Source: an uncultured Pseudomonadales bacterium (GTDB taxonomy: Bacteria > Pseudomonadota > Gammaproteobacteria > Pseudomonadales > Azotimanducaceae). Taken from it: a DNA stretch of 56,162 nt. This document shows, in pieces, positions 43,791 to 52,689 of the stretch. Location: NCBI GenBank assembly GCA_938017975.1, contig CALIKQ010000013.1, positions 1-56,162 on the forward strand, in the 5' to 3' direction. The position numbers and the translations under genes were made by a program. Numbering within the stretch: the stretch's first letter is position 1; every line of letters begins with the position of its first letter. The notes beneath the pieces were generated by a model, which saw only the letters and a list, made by a program, of their open reading frames with translations, did no database searches and was not told where the DNA came from.

Positions 43791-46700
43791 ATGAGGGCTA
43801 GGAAATTATGGCCAGGCAGACACGTTAGGCAAGGAATGTTTGGAGATGAAATCATCGTAAGCGTAAAGGCCGGTAAGCTGTCGCTTTTAGTGATGAGCCT
43901 GTTTGTGCTCACACTGCTGGTGCCGCTTCAAGGGTTCGCTGAAGAGGGTTTTACGCTGGATGTCGATGGAGACGGCGCGCAAACCCCTTTGACAGATGGT
44001 CTGTTGGTAATTCGCCATCTTTTTGGTTTTACTGGCGATCCTTTGAGTCAGGGGGCGGTCAATAGCAGCGGCACCCGTACCGATTCGGCAGCAATTACGC
44101 TGTACTTAGACGATAACCTCGCGGCCCTAGATATTGATCAAAATGGCGAGGCGCTTCCACTGACCGACGGTTTGCTCATTATTCGTCATCTCTTTGGTTT
44201 CACAGGCGATGCCCTCGCGCAGAGCGCGACGGATCCGTTAGGCGCTCGCAAATCGAGTGACGAGATATCGGCTTACCTGAATTCTATTGCGGTCTCTGAT
44301 GCTTCATCCGGAGGATCTGTAGAGGAGCCTTCAGTCTCAGCGAAACAGTTTTTTGAAGACTCGGTATCGACCATTATTTTGGCGAATTGTGCGGGTTGTC
44401 ATAAATCAGGCGGCAGCGCTCAGGGCACGCCGCTACGCTATATCAACGGCTCTGACGATGCAGCTCTGACCCAAAATTTCAATACTTTGCGAGACTATAT
44501 TGCGTCGGGCAACGGCGCCAAACTGCTCAGCCGTGCACGGGGTGTCAGTCATGGAGGGGGGGCTGTGCTGAGCGCGAGTAGTGCAGCCTATAGCACTTTA
44601 GAAGAATTTGTTGGCTTGGTTCAATCCGAGGCCGGTATCTCGGAGATCGACAAAGATCCGGTCGTCGCCCTTCCAAGCGGTTTCTTCAAATCGTCTCGAT
44701 TACTTTCTGCGCAGGGAACCTTGCGTCGTGCGAGCATTTTGCTCTTAGGGCGGAATCCAACAGCCGAGGAGTATGGCGCGCTGTCCGATGAGTCTCAAGC
44801 GGGCCTTCGCCTTGCGCTGAAGATGCTGACAGCGGATCCAAACTTCCATCAATTTCTAACCCGCGCGGCCAACGATCGATTGCTTACTGATGCCTTTCTT
44901 GAAGGGATGCCTCTGGAGCAATCATTTATTGAGAGTAATCCTAATTATCCCATTGCTACCAATGCCTTTGTAGAGGCACAAGCAGAGGCTGGAGAGCGTT
45001 TTTTCGATTGGCCTAAGTACCGCCATTGGCGTTGGGGATTGGCTCGCGCGCCAGTTGAGCTAGTTCGTTACATTGTGGAAAACGACCGGGACTACCGCGA
45101 GGTTTTGACCGCCGACTATATGATGATGAATTACGCAGTGAATGATTTTTTAAACGGCGGCGCTGAATTCTCCCCCTCTAACACTTCGAGTCTGCCTTAT
45201 TGCCTTAAGGAACCCGATGAAGCTTGCATCGACCACCGCATTTTTAAACCCGGGGTCAATCGCGGACAGGTGCCTTTGGATGAAAAGGTGGTTTTTGAGG
45301 ATACTGAATTTCAGTCGAGGCGCATTGCGGGTCATGGCGCGTTCATTGATTACCCACACGCCGGCGTTTTAAATACGCAGGCTTTTCTGAATCGCTATCC
45401 AAGCACGGAGACAAATCGTAACCGGGCGCGCGCGCGTTGGACTTACTATCATTTTTTAGGGGTCGACATTGAAAAATCTGCACCCCGGACCACAGATCCG
45501 GTAGCCCTCGCCGATACAAATAATCCGACGCTAAAGAATCCGGCATGTACGGTTTGCCACCAGGTCTTGGATCCTGTCGCTGGTGCGTTTCAACATTTTG
45601 GCGATGTCGGATACTACAACGAATCTTGGGGAGGACTCGACGCGCTGCCGCAAACATACAAGGAGCTTCTCCCAGATCCGAGCTTAAGTCCGACGTATCG
45701 TGGCGGAGAACGGGTGATGGTTGATGGCGAGACTTTTGATCTTGTCTCAGACTTTGCCACGAGTTTAGACGCGGGAAGAATCTACTACCGAGTGTCCTTT
45801 GATAATGATGAAGGCGGCCCGGAAGGGGATCGGAACGTTTTTTATGATCGTCTGGTTGTGACTGGTCCAGATAAGGAGACGATCATTGAATTTGAATCGC
45901 TGCCAGAGGATGCAGTGACAGTTGGATGCGGCGGCATAACGTCTCAAGGTTATGGTCAATATTGCGGAGGTTATGTGCTTGTGCCCATCGACCTCAACGA
46001 ATCTGGAGATCACCTTTTTGAGCTTCACGCAAAAGGTGAACAGTACGGGGATTCTGACGTCCAGCTCACGGTGTCGGTTGACACCGATGGCCAAAGCTTG
46101 GATGCGCTTGGCTACCAAAGGGGAGATACTTGGTATAAAGATATGCGGGAGCCTGGTTATTTAACCGGCAGCGCCCCAGATCAAAGCGACAGTCTGCAAT
46201 GGGTCGCAGAGCAGCTGGTTGCTGATCCGTGGTTTGCTGAAGCGTCTGTAAAATTTTGGTGGCCAGCGCTGATGGGGCTAGAGGTGGCGGCAGCACCAGA
46301 GGTTGAAGACGATGTTGGTTTTCAGGAAAAGCTTGCGCTGTTTGAAGCCCAAAATGATTATGTAACAAGTCTTGGCGCACGGTTTGCAGAAGGCATCGAG
46401 GGAGGCGCGCCCTTCAATGGCCGTGATCTTATCGTGGAGTTGTTGCTCAGTCCTTGGTTTAGAGCGGACGCGGATGATGCGTCGCCAAATTCATTCGGCG
46501 ATGTTGGCACCCGAAGATTGCTGACCCCAGAGGAGTTAGAGTCTAAATTCTATGGGCTCTCCCAATTTTATTGGGGCAGCGATGATTCCTTCTCCGAGTG
46601 GCAATTCGATGGCCGTTACTCCCACCTCACCGATCAAGCCAATATTTTGTATGGTGGGATAGATTCACGGAACGTCACGCTTCGTGCTAGCCAGATGACA

Positions 46701-47543
46701 CCAGTGATGTTTAACATCGCTGAAAAAATGGCGCTCCAAACTGCCTGTGAAATCGTATCCCGTGATTTTGAGCGGCCAAAGTCAGCGCGTCTGTTGTTCA
46801 CGGAAGCAAATGCTCAGACAACTCCTTTCAATCGTTTTTTGAGTCAGGCCTCGGGTTCAGCCAGCTCGACAAGTTTTGAGGTGGCCATTCAACATGAGGC
46901 CCAGCTAGAAGTGGGCTCAATTAACATTGCGGTTTCTTATGTGAATGACTATTACTCTGAGACCTTGGGTGATCGGAATGCCCGATTTGATCGATTGATG
47001 GTGTCGGGACCAGATGGGTCAGAAATGACGATCGAGTTCGAAACGCCGCCAGAGGGAAGCAAAATAACGGGCTGCGGCCACAGCGCAGAAACCTACCACC
47101 AGCTTAGCTGCAACGGCACCATTTCGTTGCCTTTTGAAATTACCGTGGCAGGCAACCATGTGTTCACGCTAGAAGCGGCGGGGGAGCAGGCAGGGGATGA
47201 TGCCGTTGCACTTGAGCTCGCTTTGATTGAAACCTCAACAACCGAACAAGTGGGCATGTTAGAGCTCAAGGCACAATTGGGACTGATGCATTGGAAGCTA
47301 TTGGGGGAGCCCGAAAGCGGCAACGAGACTGAGATCGATGCCAGCTACGCATTACTCTTAGAGAGCTTAGATCGCTTGGCAGAACAGGAAAATCAAAGTT
47401 TAACTAACTGGCCTTACCAGTCCTGCTCGAATCACGATTGGCGAGGGGAGGCTCTTAATCTTGCAGATAGTAATGGGATGAAGGGCGCGTGGATTAGTGT
47501 GCTCACGTATCTGATGACGGACTTTAGGTTTCTTCATGAGTAA
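43791..47543 (+). CDS. Giant exported heme protein with dockerin-like repeats (DUF1592/DUF1588-type)
   Basis: A 1250-residue exported protein. A hydrophobic signal lies at about 29-49. Two EF-hand/dockerin-like units start near L56 and L113, sharing PLTDGLL then IRHLFGFTGD. A c-heme site C200-x2-C203-H204 and a second, C586-x2-C589-H590 in a DUF1588-like CTVCHQVLDP segment, follow. Two related beta-sandwich modules at about 663-765 and 1040-1145 share FDRLMVSGP or YDRLVVTGP and a GEQ(Y/A)GD motif, as in calcium-dependent carbohydrate-binding modules of PSD1/DUF1592 proteins. GGAG is 8 nt before ATG 43791; ATG 43836 would also keep the signal. It is paired with the DUF1501 gene 6 nt downstream. 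Confidence 0.8.
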   Translation: MRARKLWPGRHVRQGMFGDEIIVSVKAGKLSLLVMSLFVLTLLVPLQGFAEEGFTLDVDGDGAQTPLTDGLLVIRHLFGFTGDPLSQGAVNSSGTRTDSAAITLYLDDNLAALDIDQNGEALPLTDGLLIIRHLFGFTGDALAQSATDPLGARKSSDEISAYLNSIAVSDASSGGSVEEPSVSAKQFFEDSVSTIILANCAGCHKSGGSAQGTPLRYINGSDDAALTQNFNTLRDYIASGNGAKLLSRARGVSHGGGAVLSASSAAYSTLEEFVGLVQSEAGISEIDKDPVVALPSGFFKSSRLLSAQGTLRRASILLLGRNPTAEEYGALSDESQAGLRLALKMLTADPNFHQFLTRAANDRLLTDAFLEGMPLEQSFIESNPNYPIATNAFVEAQAEAGERFFDWPKYRHWRWGLARAPVELVRYIVENDRDYREVLTADYMMMNYAVNDFLNGGAEFSPSNTSSLPYCLKEPDEACIDHRIFKPGVNRGQVPLDEKVVFEDTEFQSRRIAGHGAFIDYPHAGVLNTQAFLNRYPSTETNRNRARARWTYYHFLGVDIEKSAPRTTDPVALADTNNPTLKNPACTVCHQVLDPVAGAFQHFGDVGYYNESWGGLDALPQTYKELLPDPSLSPTYRGGERVMVDGETFDLVSDFATSLDAGRIYYRVSFDNDEGGPEGDRNVFYDRLVVTGPDKETIIEFESLPEDAVTVGCGGITSQGYGQYCGGYVLVPIDLNESGDHLFELHAKGEQYGDSDVQLTVSVDTDGQSLDALGYQRGDTWYKDMREPGYLTGSAPDQSDSLQWVAEQLVADPWFAEASVKFWWPALMGLEVAAAPEVEDDVGFQEKLALFEAQNDYVTSLGARFAEGIEGGAPFNGRDLIVELLLSPWFRADADDASPNSFGDVGTRRLLTPEELESKFYGLSQFYWGSDDSFSEWQFDGRYSHLTDQANILYGGIDSRNVTLRASQMTPVMFNIAEKMALQTACEIVSRDFERPKSARLLFTEANAQTTPFNRFLSQASGSASSTSFEVAIQHEAQLEVGSINIAVSYVNDYYSETLGDRNARFDRLMVSGPDGSEMTIEFETPPEGSKITGCGHSAETYHQLSCNGTISLPFEITVAGNHVFTLEAAGEQAGDDAVALELALIETSTTEQVGMLELKAQLGLMHWKLLGEPESGNETEIDASYALLLESLDRLAEQENQSLTNWPYQSCSNHDWRGEALNLADSNGMKGAWISVLTYLMTDFRFLHE

Positions 47544-47549
47544 TCAGCG

Positions 47550-48863
47550 ATGATGAAAAGACGAACTTTCCTCAAAACATTTGCTCAGATGGCGGCTTTG
47601 CCTTTGGTCGGGTTGCCCACCCTTTCGAGAGGCTTGATTGCTGGGGGCTATGCAGGGCCTTTACTGCTTCAGATTCAGGCTGAAGGGGGTTGGGATGTGA
47701 CCAGCTATGTTGACCCGAAAGTGAATCAGCCCGGGGAAAAAGTGATTACGAATTGGTCAAAAGGTAATGAGCCTGGGCTGGCTGGCGGGATACCCTTTGC
47801 GCCATTTGCTAACAACGCTGAGTTCTTTCAGCGACACCACAAAAAAATGTTGGTGATAAACGGCATTGATATGCAAACGAATTCGCACACGACAGGGGTA
47901 CTGCACAATTGGAGCGGCCGAAATGCTGAGGGTTTTCCCGCGTTGACCGCATTATTCTCCGCGCATCATTCGCCAGAGGCGGCAATGCCTTATCTGAATT
48001 TTGGTGGTTTTGGCGCTACCCAGAATGTCGTGCGGTTCACTCGGCTTCAGGACAATCCAGAACAGTTGGGTCGTGTGCTGGAGCCGAACCTCTCGGGCTT
48101 TCATACACCGAATCAGTACAATGATTATGAGGGACCCACTTACTTTCGCGATGCTGATGATCTGGCGTTGATTGATCGTTACCGCCAAGCCCGATTGGAT
48201 CGATTGAGCAACAGCGATAATCAATTAGCCAGACAAGCGAATAACCTTTATGCCTATAAGGCTGCCTTACGTGGTCGTAAATCGCTCGCAGAATTTGCGC
48301 CCTATCTCCCCTCGGGAGACGCGGTTATCCAGCCGGTCGAGGGCCTGCAAAATTTGAAGGGTCAAGTCCAGTTGGTTAGTGCAGCATTTAGAGCAGGGGT
48401 CTCCAGCGCTGCAGACGTTCATTTAAATGGCTTTGATACCCATGATGACCATGACCAAATGCACACCGTGCAGCTGAGCTACTTGAATGAATCTATCGAT
48501 TTGGTTTGGCAATTGGCCGAGGAGGGCGGCTACGCCGATCGATTAACCGTCGTCGTCGGCTCTGATTTTTCAAGAACACCTCACTACAATGAGCAAGATG
48601 GTAAGGACCATTGGCCAATCGGGTCGGTGATTGTGATGCAATCGGATCCCAGTTGGGGCGATCGTGTGCTTGGTAAGACAGATGCAATGCAAAATGCTTT
48701 GCCGATTGATCCACAGCGGCTGGTGGAAGATGAAGTCAACGGCAGCGTGATCTATCCAAAACATGTGCATAAGGCACTCCGCGGCTTACTTGGCCTTAAC
48801 GACTCCGTGCTCGATCAGCGCTTTGCATTCAACAATACCGAAGCATTTGAATTTTTCTCCTAG
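47550..48863 (+). CDS. DUF1501-family exported protein
   Basis: A 437-residue protein with a Tat-type signal (KRRTFLK, then a hydrophobic stretch to about 32), so it is probably exported folded. The rest matches DUF1501 (sulfatase/alkaline-phosphatase-like fold): LLLQIQAEGGWD near 36-47, INGIDMQTNSHTTG near 110-123, and VNGFDTH-like LNGFDTHDDHDQ and VVGSDFSRTPHYN further on. DUF1501 genes are usual partners of DUF1592-type heme proteins; function is not settled. It follows the giant gene by 6 nt and is surely co-transcribed. No clear T-rich hairpin follows. Confidence 0.88.
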   Translation: MMKRRTFLKTFAQMAALPLVGLPTLSRGLIAGGYAGPLLLQIQAEGGWDVTSYVDPKVNQPGEKVITNWSKGNEPGLAGGIPFAPFANNAEFFQRHHKKMLVINGIDMQTNSHTTGVLHNWSGRNAEGFPALTALFSAHHSPEAAMPYLNFGGFGATQNVVRFTRLQDNPEQLGRVLEPNLSGFHTPNQYNDYEGPTYFRDADDLALIDRYRQARLDRLSNSDNQLARQANNLYAYKAALRGRKSLAEFAPYLPSGDAVIQPVEGLQNLKGQVQLVSAAFRAGVSSAADVHLNGFDTHDDHDQMHTVQLSYLNESIDLVWQLAEEGGYADRLTVVVGSDFSRTPHYNEQDGKDHWPIGSVIVMQSDPSWGDRVLGKTDAMQNALPIDPQRLVEDEVNGSVIYPKHVHKALRGLLGLNDSVLDQRFAFNNTEAFEFFS

Positions 48864-49104
48864 CACTTGTAATCCCCTGATTTAGAACCTCGCCGTTTGC
48901 AAGGGCCAAACCATAGTCTGCGTAAACACGAAACGGTTACAGGATCTGCAAAGGTCTTGATGGCGTTAGAACGCCGCGGCGCCTTTTCCTTGAAATTTTC
49001 ACGACCAAAATCGAACTAAAATTGTACCTAGCATGCGCAAGCTCTAACCTTAATGAAAGGCCATGGTCGCCACGGGCCCTGCCTGACTGATAAAGGAGAT
49101 TGAG

Positions 49105-49977
49105 ATGAAACGATTGAAGCTATTGACGACCTTGGTCAGCATTGTTGCGCTCGGTTTGGCGGGTTGCGCTGATTCTGAAAACGCGGTGTCAGAAGTCACG
49201 CCTCCGCCGGCACCGATTCAGGCTGAAGTACGCTCAGAACCCATTGCTTATGTGGAATATTTGCAGTGCAGATTTGGTGAGAACTATAGTCCTGAAAGTT
49301 TTGCTCCCTACCTCGCTGCATGGAATGCCGAAATTGATGACATGACCGATCGTGGTCTGAGCGCCTTTGGATATCTTCCCAATGATTGGCGCTCCGATGC
49401 CTTTGATGGCGTCTGGGTTTTAAGATGGAACGACAAAGAAAGTCGCGATGCGGGTTGGCAGGAGTACGCAGCATCTGGAGCTGCGGAGCGTTTGAGAGAA
49501 GAATACCCCGGGTTGATTGAATGTGCCCCAAATGATGGGCTCGATCTGTTTGCGTTTAACACCTACTCACAAAAATCACCCACAAAAACCTGGACTCAAC
49601 AGAACCCACCTTACGCCGCTACCATGCAGTTTTGCTCGATGATTGACGGTAAGGCGCCGAGCGTTCTAAGGGATCATGTCACTGATGAGTTCCTACCCTA
49701 TTTGAAGGCCACTGATGCTCGCATTAAAGATAACACTTATTGGTATCAGGTTGCTTTTATGGACGAGGACACCAGTACAGGAGATCCTTCAACGGCCACG
49801 GGGGAATTTGACTTTGTTTGGATGAACTTTTGGGAAACCTTAGATCAGCAATCGGAGGGCAGCGCCGATTGGGCTGAACATGGTGCTGCCATGCAAGCGA
49901 AGTTCGATGAGATTATCCAGTGTGGTGATGAAATACCTTACCGCGGCCATTACTTCCGAACGCCAGCAAATTCGTAG
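49105..49977 (+). CDS. Lipoprotein with two related halves, unknown function
   Basis: A 290-residue lipoprotein: basic start, hydrophobic core and lipobox LAGC with Cys21. AAAGGAG lies 7 nt before the ATG. The mature protein has two alpha/beta units of about 110 residues, the first starting near AYVEYLQC and the second near AATMQFC. Each has a strand with a Cys, a long helix with (A/L)PYL, a Trp-rich strand (DGVWVLRW, DFVWMNFW) and a final (I)ECAP or IQCGD Cys. This suggests tandem ferredoxin-like domains with one disulfide each. No named family is recognised. Confidence 0.72.
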   Translation: MKRLKLLTTLVSIVALGLAGCADSENAVSEVTPPPAPIQAEVRSEPIAYVEYLQCRFGENYSPESFAPYLAAWNAEIDDMTDRGLSAFGYLPNDWRSDAFDGVWVLRWNDKESRDAGWQEYAASGAAERLREEYPGLIECAPNDGLDLFAFNTYSQKSPTKTWTQQNPPYAATMQFCSMIDGKAPSVLRDHVTDEFLPYLKATDARIKDNTYWYQVAFMDEDTSTGDPSTATGEFDFVWMNFWETLDQQSEGSADWAEHGAAMQAKFDEIIQCGDEIPYRGHYFRTPANS

Positions 49978-49993
49978 TGTGAGATCGATCTAC

Positions 49994-50018
49994 GTCAGGC
50001 GGTGGATTGCCGCCTGAC
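49994..50018. terminator. Strong hairpin between convergent genes
   Basis: GTCAGGCGG and CCGCCTGAC form a perfect 9-bp stem with a 7-nt loop, 16 nt after the lipoprotein stop and 35 nt from the DUF418 stop on the other strand. No long T-tract follows on either side, so it may act as a bidirectional 3'-end or stability element. Confidence 0.5.
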
Positions 50019-50052
50019 ATCTCTGTGTACTGCGTCCAGTCTCGAAATTCTC

Positions 50053-51321
50053 CTAACGAACCGTACGTAAAAAAATCGGTCGTCGTCCATAGGTCAGCGC
50101 TCGCCACAACCATTCCATCGGACCGTAATAGAAACGCTGCAACCACCAAGTTGAAAACATCAACTGAAACACCCAAATCATCAAGACCAAGAGATAGGTT
50201 TGAGGCAGCGCTATTTGGTTGACGAGGCCAAGGCCCGCACCTGTAAAAATAAAAAGACAGATGAGCGACTGCATCAAGTAGTTTGTCAGAGCCATTCGGC
50301 CCACGTTTCCAAGTCGCCAGCCAATACCGCCACGTTTAATCATCAATATCAGTGCGCCGACCCAGCCTAAAGCCATTGCTACCCTTCCAAGGTGATAGGT
50401 TGGGCTCAAAATTGTAAATGCTTCGATTACAGCCAACTGGCTTTGGATGGCATACCAGACTTCAAAGCTATTGATGACAAGCCCTGTACTGAATCCATAA
50501 ATCATCATCTTCCGGTAAATGTGATCGGCTGCATTGCCTTGTAAAATTCCTAGGCGGAAAAGTGCCATACCAAGAATCATTAAAACCAAAGCATCGGGTA
50601 GCAAAATCTGCCAAAGGGTGCTTGAAAGAATTTCCGTGTTGTGGTCGAGCGTCCACAAAAAGGCTGAACGATAAGAGGTTGACCGTTGTTCTGTTTCTTC
50701 TACGCTCACGTCAGGCGCGGGTGAAACCTCGGATTTAAAAGCGATCCATTCCTCGGCAGATTCTTTCAATGATTTCGGGACGTCTGAACCTTGAGCCTCC
50801 AGGGCGGCAACCGCCTGAGCAGAATCTCTAAGGTACTTTAAGCCAAAGTGCATCGCCGTGTTGTAAAGGCTGATCAAAACAAGTGCCGTTATCGACAATT
50901 TAAGTAGTGCCTGGCCCGTTAGGTTTCTCATGAAGTACAGTAAAAATCCTGCAAGCGCATAAGTAACCAAGATATCTCCGGTCCAGAGAAGGATGTAGCC
51001 GTTTGCCAAACCAAAGATCAAAAGCCAGGTAGTTCGTTTGAAATGAAGCCAACCGCGAGAATGACTGTCTTTGCCTAAAAAGAGCAACACGCCGGCGCCG
51101 AATAAGATAGAGAACAGGGCGCGCATCGCGCCTTCAGCAAAAAGTTCCACACCTGCCCAGGTCACTAGGTCTGCTGTGCTGGTTACGATGAGGCCCGGCG
51201 TGGTGTAGGCAGCCGCGATGAATCCGAATCCCATAATGTTTAATAAAAGGATGCCGAGTAAAGAAAAGCCTCGCAAAACGTCTAGGCTCTCGATGCGGTC
51301 TGATTCATTCACGGGTTGCAT
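50053..51321 (-). CDS. DUF418 integral membrane protein
   Basis: A 422-residue membrane protein with about ten helices and the DUF418 opening ESDRIESLDVLRGFSLLGILLLN. The C-terminal half contains NVGRMALTNYLMQS near 343-356 and a YYGPMEWLWRALTYG segment near 397-411, the conserved DUF418 end. ATG 51321 is chosen because the frame upstream (to 51543) encodes a basic, unlike N-terminus. DUF418 and related acyltransferase-3-like proteins lack a proven activity. It is convergent with the lipoprotein gene. Confidence 0.88.
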   Translation of the reverse strand: MQPVNESDRIESLDVLRGFSLLGILLLNIMGFGFIAAAYTTPGLIVTSTADLVTWAGVELFAEGAMRALFSILFGAGVLLFLGKDSHSRGWLHFKRTTWLLIFGLANGYILLWTGDILVTYALAGFLLYFMRNLTGQALLKLSITALVLISLYNTAMHFGLKYLRDSAQAVAALEAQGSDVPKSLKESAEEWIAFKSEVSPAPDVSVEETEQRSTSYRSAFLWTLDHNTEILSSTLWQILLPDALVLMILGMALFRLGILQGNAADHIYRKMMIYGFSTGLVINSFEVWYAIQSQLAVIEAFTILSPTYHLGRVAMALGWVGALILMIKRGGIGWRLGNVGRMALTNYLMQSLICLFIFTGAGLGLVNQIALPQTYLLVLMIWVFQLMFSTWWLQRFYYGPMEWLWRALTYGRRPIFLRTVR

Positions 51322-51546
51322 AGCGATAAAGTTTCTGCGTTGTAGTCGAGGGGCCAGTTTACTGAGAGGTAATCGAGACACAAGTTGCTTTTCCGCATGC
51401 GACCTTACACTGAGGAATACGGCATGAGCACGTTCATAACGCGCTGAGGTGTTTTTTATGGCACCTATTTTTTGAAGCTCATTGATAGATTTACCGAAAT
51501 GGGTAACCGGTGTAACCTTCAACTTTGATGATTTAGATCCCATGTC

Positions 51547-51786
51547 GTGAAATACGTTGTCATAACCATCATTTCTTTGTGCTCGCTAAGTAGTTGCTCG
51601 AGCGCACCTGATTCGGGCGATAGCTGGATTAATCAAACCGGCATGGTGGCCTGTCAATATGCTGCCGCTACGATCTCAACGCCAGTTACAAATAGACAGG
51701 ATGTCACATATGGCGAGGGCTCAGTAAACGCTCGTGTCCAGGCGCGCAATGGCGCCGAGGAATGCGCCAGGAAATTAGAACGATGA
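51547..51786 (+). CDS. Small putative lipoprotein
   Basis: A 79-residue product with a signal-like start (KYVVITIISLCS) and a lipobox LSSC with Cys at about 17. The mature part has two further cysteines (VACQYA, EECARK) that could pair. The start is GTG with no good ribosome-binding site, so the gene is plausible rather than certain. It is divergent from the DUF418 gene; if the latter started at 51543 the two would abut. Confidence 0.5.
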   Translation: MKYVVITIISLCSLSSCSSAPDSGDSWINQTGMVACQYAAATISTPVTNRQDVTYGEGSVNARVQARNGAEECARKLER

Positions 51787-52002
51787 GCGGCTACTTTCGT
51801 TATCGGCGCAAGCGTTAGTTCTCCAACGGACTCGAAGCAGGTGTCTGCAGCTCTTTCCCTACTGATCAAGAATCTTTGGTTTTGAGCCTCTGCAAGGTCT
51901 ACGGTTTTCCCCGCTAACAACGAGCACGATAAGCAGATGTATTCGCTCCCAACTAGGGAAAGGGCGATCAAAAAAGCTCCGTCTACGCGATCTGGGCTAC
52001 GT

Positions 52003-52467
52003 CTATCGAGAAAGTTTGAAGACGGCGATCTTACCCATCGCCTCCCCGACGGCTGGAAGACCCGCAATTATGCCTGGATAGTCTGGTTCATATTTGTCGA
52101 CATACGCTTTCATCATGGGTTCCCAGCCCGTCTGAACGAGGGAGGCTGTAAGAGAATAGGTGTTTTCGCCAAGACGCATTTTCACCGGAGCTGTTTGCCC
52201 AATCATATTCACCCAAGTGCTTTCAGAACGTCCGACGATATAAAGCTCCGCTTCAAAGTCGATGACCCAGATGATAACGGCCCGCGGAGGTGTGCCAGGG
52301 ACTTGTAACTCAATCTCGTCGACCCCTGATGTATCTGGCCAAGTTGCAGGCACTTCCGTTGCCGTACCGCCGATGAAGAATCCTGGTACCGGCCCGATAG
52401 GCGCGAGGATGATCAATAGCGTCAAAAGACATCCCAATATCACGCCTATAGTTTTGGCTATCTTCAT
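52003..52467 (-). CDS. Membrane-anchored protein of unknown function, paralog C
   Basis: A 154-residue protein with one N-terminal helix (about 6-29) and an exported domain related to paralogs A (4577) and B (5279). The shared pattern is GG after the helix, VPATW, a DEIELQV strand, IWVIDF, then LYIVG, STW, and YSLTAS. ATG 52467 has GGAGACAG upstream, so the longer frame to 52584 is not needed. It stands 47 kb from the other two copies and is solitary. Function is unknown. Confidence 0.68.
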   Translation of the reverse strand: MKIAKTIGVILGCLLTLLIILAPIGPVPGFFIGGTATEVPATWPDTSGVDEIELQVPGTPPRAVIIWVIDFEAELYIVGRSESTWVNMIGQTAPVKMRLGENTYSLTASLVQTGWEPMMKAYVDKYEPDYPGIIAGLPAVGEAMGKIAVFKLSR

Positions 52468-52689
52468 GTGACTGTCTCCGGTAATCCTTCGAGGTAGAAA
52501 TTTAGGTCGATGGACGAAGCGCTCCCCAACATTTAGAAAAGGTATCACAAAACGCCTTATCCTATTCGTCAGCTTTGATAGCATCCTGAGTCATGCGCTG
52601 TCTTTTTAGCGTTGTGTCGAGGTGTTCAAGGTCTAGCGCCCTTGAGCACGTTTAAATCTTCGGTATTCGATTTGATTACAACCGATCGA

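Noticed and set aside
51654-52067. 137-codon minus-strand frame between the small lipoprotein and paralog C
   Set aside because: It overlaps both neighbours, has no signal or motif, and reads as antisense shadow.
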